Positions 47,184 through 55,861 of a stretch of 61,592 bases of DNA are shown piece after piece (positions within the stretch are counted from its first letter, which is position 1; every line of letters begins with the position of its first letter). This DNA is from Nitratireductor sp. ZSWI3. Lineage in GTDB: Bacteria; Pseudomonadota; Alphaproteobacteria; Rhizobiales; Rhizobiaceae. The translations under genes were made by a program, and so were the position numbers. The stretch is taken from positions 1 through 61,592 of the forward strand of contig NZ_JANKOF010000021.1 of assembly GCF_024655565.1 (NCBI RefSeq), written 5' to 3'. The notes below the pieces were generated by a model. It saw only the letters and a list, made by a program, of their open reading frames with translations, made no database searches and was not told the DNA's origin.

Positions 47184-48167
47184 TCAGGCGTTGCCGATCA
47201 GCATGCCGGCGGCGAAGACCAGCGCACCGCCCAGCACCACCTGGAAGGTGGCGCGGCTCCACGGCGTCTCCATGTAGCGGTTCTGGATCCAGGCGATGGC
47301 CCACAGCTCGATGAAGACGACGACGAAGGCGATCGCCGTCGCCGTCCAGAAATGCGGGATCAGATACGGCAGCGCATGACCGAGACCGCCCAGCGCTGTC
47401 ATCAGGCCCGTGGTGATGCCGCGCTTGATCGGCGAGCCGCGTCCCGAGATGACGCCGTCGTCGGAGGCGACCTCGGTGAAGCCCATGGAAATGCCGGCGC
47501 CGATGGAGGCGGCAAGACCCACCAGGAAGGTCTGCCAGGTGTCGCCGGTGGCGAAAGCCGCCGCGAAGATCGGCGCCAATGTGGAGACCGAGCCGTCCAT
47601 CAGGCCGGCAAGGCCGGGCTGCACATAGGTGAGCACGAACTGCTTGTGCGCGGTGCTGTCCTCCTCGGCCCGCTCCTCGATGCCCAGATGCCTTTCGGAA
47701 AGGCGATGGGCGAGGGATTCATGGCTCTTCTCGGCGGCGGCAAGGTCGCCCAGCAGCTTGCGGGTGCCGGCGTCCTCGGTGCGCTTGGCGGCCTCGATGT
47801 AGAAGCGGTGCGCCTGCTCCTCCATCAGCTCGGCCTGCGCGCGCACCCTGTCGAGCCCGAGTGGACGCACCAGCCAGTCGGGCTTGCGCTCGTAATAGCC
47901 GCGCACATGCTCGCGGCGAATGAGCGGGATGCGGTCGCCGAAGCGGTCCTGGTGAACGGCGATCAGCGCGGCGCGGTGGCCGTCCTCCTCCTCCGCCATC
48001 TGGTCGAAGACGGCGGCCGAATGCGGAAAATCCTCGCGCAGCCCGTCGGCGTAGCTGCGATAGATGCGGGCGTCGTCCTCCTCGGACGAGATGGCAAGGG
48101 CCAGGATTTCCTGTTCGGTGAGCGAGGAGAAGGGGCGCCGGTGCGCGCCGAAGAAACGTGACAGCAT
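47184..48167 (-). CDS. mbfA: Membrane-bound ferritin-like iron exporter MbfA
   Basis: The ATG at 48167 gives 327 residues; a TTG at 48176 is possible. The N-terminal half is a rubrerythrin/ferritin-like four-helix bundle with di-iron ligands in SSEEDDARIY, AEEEDGHRAA, MEEQAHRFY and AAEKSHESLAH. The C-terminal half is a VIT1/CCC1-type membrane domain (PGLAGLMDGSVSTLAP, then ASIGAGISMGFTE). MbfA exports iron and protects against peroxide in rhizobia and Brucella, where Irr represses it. An Irr-box-like palindrome lies just upstream. Confidence 0.94.
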   Translation of the reverse strand: MLSRFFGAHRRPFSSLTEQEILALAISSEEDDARIYRSYADGLREDFPHSAAVFDQMAEEEDGHRAALIAVHQDRFGDRIPLIRREHVRGYYERKPDWLVRPLGLDRVRAQAELMEEQAHRFYIEAAKRTEDAGTRKLLGDLAAAEKSHESLAHRLSERHLGIEERAEEDSTAHKQFVLTYVQPGLAGLMDGSVSTLAPIFAAAFATGDTWQTFLVGLAASIGAGISMGFTEVASDDGVISGRGSPIKRGITTGLMTALGGLGHALPYLIPHFWTATAIAFVVVFIELWAIAWIQNRYMETPWSRATFQVVLGGALVFAAGMLIGNA

Positions 48168-48183
48168 GTGCGGCAATCCATAA

Positions 48184-48200
48184 CTTAGAATTATTCTAAA
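48184..48200. promoter_or_regulatory. Irr box (iron control element) upstream of mbfA
   Basis: TTAGAAT T ATTCTAA at 48185-48199 is a perfect palindrome around one base, extended by a terminal C/A. It matches the TTTAGAA-n3-TTCTAAA iron control element bound by Irr. It lies 18 bases upstream of the mbfA start, suitable for repression under low iron. Confidence 0.8.
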
Positions 48201-48234
48201 CTATGGATTGCCATGCGGTGCGTCAAGCCTTCGC

Positions 48235-49368
48235 TCAATCCAGCGTGCGCCGGAACCGGAACAGGGCGATGCCGGCATAGATGACGATGAAGAGGGCCAG
48301 GATGCCGGTCTCGAAGGCGATGGCCGGCAGGTCCGCCCCCTTCAGCATGACGGCGCGGATGATCCGCAGGAAATGGGTGAGCGGGAAGGTCTCGCCAAGC
48401 CACTGCGCCCAGTCCGGCATGCCGCGGAAGGGGAACATGAAGCCGGACAGAAGGAGGGACGGCAGGAAGAAGAAGAAGGTGAGCTGCATGGCCTGCATCT
48501 GCGTGCGGGCGATGGTCGAGATGGTGTAGCCGAGCAGCACCAGCGCCAGCACGAAAATCAGCACGGCGACGAGCAGAAGCATGACACTGCCGACGAAGGG
48601 GATGCCGAACAGAAGCTTCGACGCGCCGAGGATGACCGCCACCTGCACCGCACCGACCACCAGATAGGGCAGCACCTTGCCGAGCATGATCTCCAGAGGG
48701 CTCGCGGGCATGGCAAGCAGGTTCTCCATCGTGCCCCGCTCGCGCTCACGGGTCAGGGCGATGGAGGTCATCATGACCATGGTCATCTGCAGGATGACGC
48801 CGAGCAGGCCGGGCACGATGTTGTATTGCGAGATGCCCTCGGGATTATAGCGGCGGTGCACCACCACCTCCAGGCGGTCCTCCGGTTCGGCCTCCGACTG
48901 CGGGATGCCGCGTTCGCGCAGCAGCGCCTGCGAGGCCACCGTGCCCAGGGTGGAGATCGCCCCGGAGGCGACGGACGGGTCGGTCGCATCCGCCTCGATG
49001 AGGATCTGCGGGCGCTGTCCGCGGTCGACACGGCGCGCGAAATCCGACGGGATCGTGACGACGAACACCACAGCACCGGTGGCCATCAGCTCTTCCGCCT
49101 CCGCGGCACTGCCGACGACGTGGTCGAAGCGATAGTAGTTGGTGTTCTCCAGCGCCGAAACCATGGCGCGGCTGTAGTGGTCCTGGCTCAGCGTCACCAG
49201 GGCCGCCGGCAGGGCCTTGGGGTCGTTGTTGATGGCGTAGCCGAACAGCACGAGCTGCATCAGCGGCACGCCGAGCATCATGCCGAAGGTGATGCGGTCG
49301 CGCCGCATCTGGATGAACTCCTTGATGAGCAGTGCGCCGAGCCGGCTCAGGGAGAAGATACCGTTCAT
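48235..49368 (-). CDS. ABC-2 type transporter permease (YbhS/YbhR-like)
   Basis: The ATG at 49368 overlaps the ATPase stop by four bases and gives 377 residues. There is one N-terminal membrane segment (FGMMLGVPLMQLVLFGYAI), a large periplasmic domain (about residues 50-185), then five membrane segments with the ABC-2 motif TRERERGTMENLLAMP. It is the membrane part of a CecR-YbhGFS-like exporter. Only one permease is encoded, unlike E. coli ybhSR. Confidence 0.9.
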   Translation of the reverse strand: MNGIFSLSRLGALLIKEFIQMRRDRITFGMMLGVPLMQLVLFGYAINNDPKALPAALVTLSQDHYSRAMVSALENTNYYRFDHVVGSAAEAEELMATGAVVFVVTIPSDFARRVDRGQRPQILIEADATDPSVASGAISTLGTVASQALLRERGIPQSEAEPEDRLEVVVHRRYNPEGISQYNIVPGLLGVILQMTMVMMTSIALTRERERGTMENLLAMPASPLEIMLGKVLPYLVVGAVQVAVILGASKLLFGIPFVGSVMLLLVAVLIFVLALVLLGYTISTIARTQMQAMQLTFFFFLPSLLLSGFMFPFRGMPDWAQWLGETFPLTHFLRIIRAVMLKGADLPAIAFETGILALFIVIYAGIALFRFRRTLD

Positions 49369-50282
49369 TGCATATTGTCCGTCGCGTTGGCCATGAACTG
49401 GATGAAGACGTCTTCCAGGCTGGTCTCGCCGCGCCGCACGGTGATGTCCTGGCGCTGTTCCAGGTCGGCGAGCGCCGCCTTCAGCGCCGCATCGTCCGAG
49501 CCCACGACATGCAGGCTGGAGCCGAAGGGCGCGACCTGCTCGATGCCCGGGCGGCGGCGCAGCTCGCTGGCCAGCCGCTCGAGCCTCGGCCCATCGACGA
49601 GATAGGTGAACAGGCCCGCATCGCGCACCACCTCGTCCACGGTGCCGCTGGCGAGCATCGTTCCGTAGGAGATGTAGGAGATGCGATGGCAACGCTCCGC
49701 CTCGTCCATGTAATGGGTGGACACCAGCACCGTCAGCCCGTCGGCGGCGAGCAGGTGGATCTCGTCCCAGAAATCGCGCCGCGCCTTCGGATCGACGCCG
49801 GCGGTGGGCTCGTCGAGCAGGAGCAGCTTCGGCTTGTGCATGATGCAGGCGGCGAGCGCCAGACGCTGCTTCCAGCCGCCCGAGAGCGTCCCGGCAAGCT
49901 GGTTGCGCCGCGAGGAGAGGCCGAGATCGGCGAGCGTGCGGTCGACATGCTCGCCGACCGGCTTCAGCTTGTAGAGCCGCGCCACGAAGGCGAGGTTCTC
50001 GGCGATGGTCAGGTCCTCGTAGAAGGAGAAACGCTGCGTCATGTAGCCGACCTCGCGCTTGATCATCAGGGCCTCAGTCCGAAGATCGAGGCCGAGCACC
50101 GTGCCGCTGCCCTCATCCGGGGTCAGCAGGCCGCACATGATGCGGATCGTCGTCGTCTTGCCGGACCCGTTGGGGCCGAGGAAGCCGACGATCTCGCCGG
50201 TCTTCACCGTCATCGAGACATCGTTGACGACGGTCTTGTCGCCGAAGCGCTTGACGAGGCCGTGGACGTCTATCGCATTCAT
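49365..50282 (-). CDS. ABC-2 exporter ATP-binding protein (YbhF-like)
   Basis: The ATG at 50282 gives 305 residues. Walker A is GPNGSGKTTT, the signature is LSGGWKQRLALAACI, Walker B is LLLLDEPTAGVDP and the H-loop is STHYMDEAE. It has a single ABC domain plus a C-terminal subdomain, whereas E. coli YbhF has two. It energises the permease to which it is coupled. Confidence 0.92.
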   Translation of the reverse strand: MNAIDVHGLVKRFGDKTVVNDVSMTVKTGEIVGFLGPNGSGKTTTIRIMCGLLTPDEGSGTVLGLDLRTEALMIKREVGYMTQRFSFYEDLTIAENLAFVARLYKLKPVGEHVDRTLADLGLSSRRNQLAGTLSGGWKQRLALAACIMHKPKLLLLDEPTAGVDPKARRDFWDEIHLLAADGLTVLVSTHYMDEAERCHRISYISYGTMLASGTVDEVVRDAGLFTYLVDGPRLERLASELRRRPGIEQVAPFGSSLHVVGSDDAALKAALADLEQRQDITVRRGETSLEDVFIQFMANATDNMQ

Positions 50283-50386
50283 TGCGGCTCCTTTCGGTGG
50301 CCGGATGCAAGGGTGAGCAGCGGAGAGAAGGCGCAATTGGGGACTTGCGCTCGCCTTGGGGACGGGAGCCGGGGCCGCTCCTGCTT

Positions 50387-51355
50387 CTACTGGCCGCTGC
50401 TCGCCATCGCATCCTCCGCCAATCTGACGTCGACGATCTGCCCCGGCTGCAGGCCGGCGGCATCGCCCTCGGGCCGAGCCTCGACCAGGTAGACGAGCTT
50501 CTGGCGCGTCTCGAGGGAATAGATCACCGGCGGGGTGAATTCCGGCTCCGGCGAGATGTAGGAGATCCGCGCCGTCAGCCCCGCCCGGCAGCCGTCGCAA
50601 TTGACCGACAGCAGCGCACCGGGCTGCAGCGAGGAGAACGAGGCCTCCGGAACATAGACCTTCAGCCGCAAGGCCCCGTCGGACAGCAGCGAAACGACCG
50701 GCGCGGACGGCCCGGCGACATCGCCGGCGTTGCGGATGACATCGTCTATGCGGCCGGCGGCCGGCGCCCTGATGGCGCGCTCCGACAGGCGCCAACGCGC
50801 CTGCTCCAGCGCCGCCTGCATCTGGTCGCGGCGCTTGGCGGCGGCGTTGATCGCTTCGATACGCGCCGGCAGACGGGCGACCGCGAGGTTGGCCTTGGCC
50901 TGGCCGATGCGCGTCTCGGCCAGTTCCATCGCCGTCTGGGCCTTGTCGAGCTCGGCTCGCGTGGCGATGCCGCGCCCGAAGAGGTCCCGCGTGCGTGTGA
51001 GGACGCGGCCCGCCTCGGAGGCCTCCGCTTCGGCCGAGGCCAGCGTCGCCTCGAGCACGGCGATTTCCTCCGGGCGCTTCGCCTCCCTGAGATCGGCGAG
51101 CTGCGCCTCTGCCTCGGCAAGCGCGGCTTCGGCCTGCGTGACAGCGATCTCCGCGCCGGTGGGATCCAGCGTCGCCACCGTCGCGCCGGCCTCCACGCGC
51201 GCACCGCGCCGCACGGAGACCGAGCCGAGCTGCCCGACCTCGGTGGGCGCCAGCAACACATAATCGCCCTCCACATAGCCGACCGCCAGCGGGGCTTCGG
51301 GCGCACAGGCGCCGAACAGACCGGCGATCACCGGAATGGCACAAAACAGACTCAT
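50387..51355 (-). CDS. HlyD-family periplasmic adaptor (YbhG-like)
   Basis: The ATG at 51355 overlaps the TetR stop and gives 322 residues. The N-terminus (FCAIPVIAGLFGAC) reads as a lipoprotein signal with Cys17. Barrel-sandwich halves flank a long Ala/Glu-rich coiled-coil hairpin (about residues 70-190), as in membrane fusion proteins. It would link the inner-membrane ABC exporter to the outer membrane. About 100 bases separate it from the ATPase gene, with no obvious feature between. Confidence 0.9.
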   Translation of the reverse strand: MSLFCAIPVIAGLFGACAPEAPLAVGYVEGDYVLLAPTEVGQLGSVSVRRGARVEAGATVATLDPTGAEIAVTQAEAALAEAEAQLADLREAKRPEEIAVLEATLASAEAEASEAGRVLTRTRDLFGRGIATRAELDKAQTAMELAETRIGQAKANLAVARLPARIEAINAAAKRRDQMQAALEQARWRLSERAIRAPAAGRIDDVIRNAGDVAGPSAPVVSLLSDGALRLKVYVPEASFSSLQPGALLSVNCDGCRAGLTARISYISPEPEFTPPVIYSLETRQKLVYLVEARPEGDAAGLQPGQIVDVRLAEDAMASSGQ

Positions 51356-52053
51356 GACGTTCCCTTTCGAGCATCCCGCGCGGCAAGGATGGCGTGGAGG
51401 TTTCCAATGGCGACCGCGGAGATTGCCGAGGCATTGCCGCCGCCGATCTCGTCCCAGTCCATGCGTCGCCGCACCGCTTCGGCAGCGATGCGGAAATAGA
51501 CGACCTGGCCGATGAGGGTGAACACGGTGAGCTTGGTCACGTCGCTCTCGGCCGGCTCGCCGGTCGCTGCCTCCCAGACCCCGCACAACCGCTTGTGGAC
51601 CGGCGCGAAGATGCCGTCATAGATGCGGTCGAGCGCCACCGTCGGATGGGTGAGCTCGCGCAGCACGAACTTGACGATGAGGCCGGCCTCCGGCCTGGCG
51701 ATGATGAATCCCGTCATCGTGTCGAGGACGCGTTCCAGCGTCGCGCGGGCCTCCTGCGCAGACAGGCCTCGGCTCCTCTCGATCCCGAGATCGAGGGCCG
51801 GGCCGGCGATCTCGCCGATCAGGGAGACGATGTGGTCGGCGCAGGCCGCGCGCAACCCCTCCTTGCCTCCGAAATGATAGGAGATGGAGCCGATATTGGC
51901 TTTCGCAGCCGTCGCGATCTCGCGCGTGGTGGTGCCTTCGAACCCCTTCTCGCCGAAGAGCTGCAGGCCTGCCTGCACCAGTGCAAGCCGAGTGTGCTCG
52001 GCCGATGTGAGCCGCATCTTTCCGCTCCGCATGGGGTCTTCACGAGATGTCAT
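51352..52053 (-). CDS. TetR-family regulator (CecR/YbiH-like)
   Basis: There are up to 233 residues from 52053; the ATG at 52017, after GGAG, is a strong alternative start. The TetR HTH is ALVQAGLQLFGEKGFEGTTTREIATAAKANIGSISYHFGGKEGL. The C-terminal ligand domain (about 95-215) resembles the CecR/DUF1956 type. It heads and probably represses the exporter operon with HlyD, ATPase and permease genes. TCAAGCGATTGA at 52067-52078 is a possible half-conserved operator. Confidence 0.88.
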   Translation of the reverse strand: MTSREDPMRSGKMRLTSAEHTRLALVQAGLQLFGEKGFEGTTTREIATAAKANIGSISYHFGGKEGLRAACADHIVSLIGEIAGPALDLGIERSRGLSAQEARATLERVLDTMTGFIIARPEAGLIVKFVLRELTHPTVALDRIYDGIFAPVHKRLCGVWEAATGEPAESDVTKLTVFTLIGQVVYFRIAAEAVRRRMDWDEIGGGNASAISAVAIGNLHAILAARDARKGTS

Positions 52054-52232
52054 GATTTGCTTTTAATCAAGCGATTGAATAAAGTCAAGCGTAACAAATG
52101 TCCCGCGCAATGTGTCCGCAACCTGCGGCGCTGCCTGTGTCGGCAGACCGTTACGGAGGCGTTTTCACCGGCGGGCGAAATGCATTAGGGTCAGGACCAA
52201 AGTTTCGGGAACACCTCTTTGGAAGGCTGACG

Positions 52233-53057
52233 ATGACGCCGGTAGGCGAAGGTACCAGCACGCTGCTCGATCGGGTCGGCCGCTTTCTGGCGCGTCGGCT
52301 GCAAAGCGAATCGTCGGGCTACGAGCCCTACACGCCTTCCGATCCCGATATCCTGCACCGCACCCTCCAGCCGGGCGACATTCTTCTCGTCGAAGGCAAC
52401 CAGCGCATTTCGGCGGCGATCAAATACCTTACCCAGTCGACCTGGAGCCATTCCGCGCTCTATGTCGGCGATGCGCTGCCGGACCCGGAAGACGGCTCCG
52501 AGCGTCCACGGCTCATCGAAGTCGTTCTGGGGGATGGCTGCATCGCGGTGCCGCTGTCCAAATACCGCACCTACAACACTCGCATCTGCCGGCCGATCGG
52601 ACTGACGCCCGATGACCGCACCGCTGTCGTGACCTTCATGGTCGACAAGATCGGGCTGCGATACGACATGCGCAACATATTCGATCTTCTGCGCTATTTC
52701 ATGCCCACGCCGCCCGTGCCCGTTCGCTGGCGGCGGCGCATGATCGCCCTCGGCTCGGGCGATCCGACGCGCGCCATCTGCTCCTCGCTGATCGCCCAGG
52801 CCTTCCAGCAGGTGCGCTATCCGATCCTGCCCGAGATCATCAAGGCGCCGGGCCATGCCTCGGCGCAATCCACCTATTCGAAGCGCGAAATCCTGCACAT
52901 CCGCCACCACACGCTGTTCACGCCGCGCGATTTCGACCTGTCACCCTATTTCGAGATCGTCAAACCGACGCTCGCCTACGGCTTCGACTACAAGCTGCTG
53001 AAATGGGCGCGCGACGAGACCTCTGCGGAAGCCGTGCCGCCCCAGGGGGAGACCTGA
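52233..53057 (+). CDS. YiiX/C92-like permuted papain-fold amidase/peptidase
   Basis: The ATG at 52233 after GGAAGG gives 274 residues; earlier starts are unlikely. The permuted NlpC/P60 layout is visible: LQPGDILLVEG, His73 in STWSHSALYVGD, Glu96 in RLIEVV and Cys183 in RAICSSLIAQAFQ. These form the Cys-His-acid active site. Substrates of the family may be peptidoglycan fragments or lipid amides. It overlaps the antiporter gene by one base. Confidence 0.85.
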   Translation: MTPVGEGTSTLLDRVGRFLARRLQSESSGYEPYTPSDPDILHRTLQPGDILLVEGNQRISAAIKYLTQSTWSHSALYVGDALPDPEDGSERPRLIEVVLGDGCIAVPLSKYRTYNTRICRPIGLTPDDRTAVVTFMVDKIGLRYDMRNIFDLLRYFMPTPPVPVRWRRRMIALGSGDPTRAICSSLIAQAFQQVRYPILPEIIKAPGHASAQSTYSKREILHIRHHTLFTPRDFDLSPYFEIVKPTLAYGFDYKLLKWARDETSAEAVPPQGET

Positions 53058-54265
53058 TGGACCTTCACGCCGCGCTCGTGCTGCTGTTCTTCTGCTTCAC
53101 CCTCTATTCGCTGGTCGCCCGGTGGCTGGAAACCTCGGTCCTGTCCGGGCCGATCCTCTTCACCGGCGTGGGATACGTCTTCTTCAGCCTCGACGCCGCA
53201 TTGATCTCGCCGCTCGACAATTCAGTGGTGGAATTCCTGGCCACGGCGACGCTCGCCATCATCCTGTTCCGGGACGCGGCGAACATCCGCATCTCGAACG
53301 TGATGGCCGAACGGGCGACCGCGCTCCTTTCGGCGCGCCTCCTGTTCCTCGGCATCCCGCTGACCATCGTGGCCGGCACGCTTGCTGGGCTGGCCCTGTT
53401 TCCCGCCCTCGGCTTCTTCGGCGCGCTCGTGCTGGCGATCGTCCTGACGCCGACCGACGCGGCGCTGGCCCAGCCGGTCTTCGGCAATGACGGGCTGCCC
53501 GAGGTCGAGCGCGAGGCGCTCGATGTGGAGAGCGGGCTGAATGACGGCCTCTGCCTGCCCTTGCTGCTGATCGCGCTGGCGCTCGCGGCGGAGACGCGCG
53601 GCGGCGACGGGATGACCGGCCATGCCGCCTTCTTCCTCAAGCAGGTGGTGTTCGGCCCGCTCGGCGGTCTTGCGGTCGGCTACGCCGGCGCAGTCGCCGC
53701 GCGATACACATCCGCCCGCGGACTGTCCAACCCGGCCGGGCGCACGCCGATCATGGTGGCGCTGGCCGGGCTTGCCTACCTTGCCGCCGAACAGCTCGGC
53801 GGCAACGGGTTTCTCGCGGCCTTCTCGGCCGGGCTCGCCTTCGGCTGGCACCTTCCGGCGGACACGGTCGAGAAGGCCAGCAACTTCGCCAAGACCGAAG
53901 GCTCGATCCTGACGAATCTGACATTTCTGATCTTCGGGGCCGTGATGCTGCCCCGCGCGCTCGGATCCGACATAGGCCCGGCCGTTGTCTACGCCGCCCT
54001 CAGCCTGACGGTCGTGCGCATGGTGCCGGTCTTCCTGGCGATGCTCGGCACCGGAACCACTGTGAAGGCGCGGCTCTTTGCCGGCTGGTTCGGGCCGCGC
54101 GGGCTCGCCTCCGTCCTCTATCTCATCCTGGTGGTCGACCAGTCGGGCTTCACCGCCGCCGAGCCGGTGACGGACATCGCCGTCTTCACCATCCTGCTGT
54201 CCGTGATCCTGCATGGCGTCAGCGCGCCGTTCGCGCAACGCATGTTCTTCCCGGCGCGCGCCTGA
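53057..54265 (+). CDS. Cation/proton antiporter (CPA1, NhaP-like)
   Basis: This 402-residue protein has about 12 membrane segments and no large C-terminal cytosolic domain. Transport motifs include LTPTDAALAQPVF (TP-D of the unwound helices) and VESGLNDGLCLPLLL, with the paired acidic residues of CPA1 exchangers. It exchanges Na+ or K+ for H+. Start and stop overlap TGATG with the amidase gene, so the two are coexpressed. Confidence 0.9.
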   Translation: MDLHAALVLLFFCFTLYSLVARWLETSVLSGPILFTGVGYVFFSLDAALISPLDNSVVEFLATATLAIILFRDAANIRISNVMAERATALLSARLLFLGIPLTIVAGTLAGLALFPALGFFGALVLAIVLTPTDAALAQPVFGNDGLPEVEREALDVESGLNDGLCLPLLLIALALAAETRGGDGMTGHAAFFLKQVVFGPLGGLAVGYAGAVAARYTSARGLSNPAGRTPIMVALAGLAYLAAEQLGGNGFLAAFSAGLAFGWHLPADTVEKASNFAKTEGSILTNLTFLIFGAVMLPRALGSDIGPAVVYAALSLTVVRMVPVFLAMLGTGTTVKARLFAGWFGPRGLASVLYLILVVDQSGFTAAEPVTDIAVFTILLSVILHGVSAPFAQRMFFPARA

Positions 54266-54280
54266 ACTGCAGGAGCCGCT

Positions 54281-55807
54281 CTATTCCATCGCCGCGGCCG
54301 GCGCTTCCGCCGGGGTGCGCTTCGGCATGCGAAGCAGCAACACCAGTGGCATGGCGGCCAGCGTGACGATCATCATCAGCTTGAAATCGTCGATGTAGGA
54401 GATCATCAGCGCCTGCTGGTTGACCAGCTGCTCGGCCATGGAGAGCGCAGTCGTGTTTCCCTGCGCGGCACCCGGAATGGACTGCAGCGCCGGATTGAAC
54501 GGATTGATGTGGACCGCCAGCTCGGCGTGGTTGATCTGGGTGTTGCGGGTGAGCAGCACCGTGACCACGGAAATGCCGATGCTCGAGCCGATGTTTCGCG
54601 TCAGGCTGAAGAGGCTGGTTCCGTCGGTGCGGTATTTCGCATCGAGCGTGGCGAAGGCGATGGTCGAAAGCGGCACGAAGACCAGGCCGAGACCGAGCCC
54701 CTGCACGACCCCCGACAGTACGATCAGGTGATCGTCCATCTGCGGCGTGAAGCCGGTCATCATGTGCAGCGACCAGGCGGTCAGCGACAGGCCGACGACC
54801 ACCAGAACCCGCGCGTCGATGAACCGCACGAGGCGGCCGACGAGAAGCATCGAGATCATCGTGCCCACGCCGCGCGGCGCCATGACCAGACCGGTGAGAA
54901 TGGTCGAATGGTTGAACAGGCGCGCCAGCATGGGCGGCAGGAGCGCCAGGCTGGCCAAAAGGATGATGCCGACGATGAAGATGAACACCAGTCCGGTGAC
55001 GAAGTTCCGGTCACCGAAGATGTGGGCGTCGATGAACGTGTCCCTGCTCGTCAACAGGTGGATGGTGAACACCCAGAAGCCGATGAGGCTGAGACCCAGC
55101 TCGATCCAGATCTCGGTGGCGGAGAACCAGTCGACTTCGGCGCCGCGGTCGAGCATTAGCTGAAGGGCGCCGACGCCGAGCGAAAGCATGGCGAAGCCGA
55201 AGAAATCGAAACCGCGCAGGCGCCGTGCGATGCGCGGCAGATAAGCCGCACAGCCGAGGAACGAGAGGATGCCGACGGGCAGGTTGATGAAGAACACCCA
55301 GCGCCAGTCCATGGTTTCGGTGAGCCAGCCGCCGAGCGTCGGGCCGATGATCGGTCCGACCATGATGCCGGCGCCCCACATGGCCATGGCGGAGCCGTGA
55401 TTCTCCTTCGGGTTTATGTCGAGCAGGAAGGTTTGCGAGAGCGGCACGATCGCCGCGCCGAAGACGCCCTGGAAGAGGCGGAAGAGCACCATCGATTCCA
55501 GGCTCCACGCCACGCCGCAGAGCATGGAGAAGACCGTGAAGCCGACGACGCTGATCAGGAAGAATTCGCGGCGCCCGAGGCGATCCGACAACCATCCGGT
55601 CATCGGCGTCATGATGGCGGCGGCGACGATGTAGGAGGTCAGCACCCAGTTGATCGTGTCGGGCGAGGCGCCGAGGTCGCCCGTCATGGAGGGCAGCGCG
55701 ACGTTGGCGATCGTCGTGTCGAGCACCTGCATGATCGTGGCGAGCATGATCGACAGGGTGATCAGCCCGCGATGCGGGACCGCCTCGTGCGCGGTGGCTG
55801 ACGACAT
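54281..55807 (-). CDS. emrB: EmrB-type DHA2-family MFS multidrug transporter
   Basis: This 508-residue protein has 14 membrane segments. The DHA2 motifs are LDTTIANVALPSM near helix 1, GWLSDRLGRREFFL (motif A) and GPTLGGWLTE (motif C). It exports hydrophobic compounds through a tripartite system. It follows the EmrA-like adaptor gene by about 54 bases, with a MarR regulator upstream. It is convergent with the antiporter gene. Confidence 0.93.
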   Translation of the reverse strand: MSSATAHEAVPHRGLITLSIMLATIMQVLDTTIANVALPSMTGDLGASPDTINWVLTSYIVAAAIMTPMTGWLSDRLGRREFFLISVVGFTVFSMLCGVAWSLESMVLFRLFQGVFGAAIVPLSQTFLLDINPKENHGSAMAMWGAGIMVGPIIGPTLGGWLTETMDWRWVFFINLPVGILSFLGCAAYLPRIARRLRGFDFFGFAMLSLGVGALQLMLDRGAEVDWFSATEIWIELGLSLIGFWVFTIHLLTSRDTFIDAHIFGDRNFVTGLVFIFIVGIILLASLALLPPMLARLFNHSTILTGLVMAPRGVGTMISMLLVGRLVRFIDARVLVVVGLSLTAWSLHMMTGFTPQMDDHLIVLSGVVQGLGLGLVFVPLSTIAFATLDAKYRTDGTSLFSLTRNIGSSIGISVVTVLLTRNTQINHAELAVHINPFNPALQSIPGAAQGNTTALSMAEQLVNQQALMISYIDDFKLMMIVTLAAMPLVLLLRMPKRTPAEAPAAAME

Positions 55808-55861
55808 GATCCGTGTCCGTTCGTTGCGATGGGTTGTGCCGAGGGAAGCGGTTTCCCGGTC

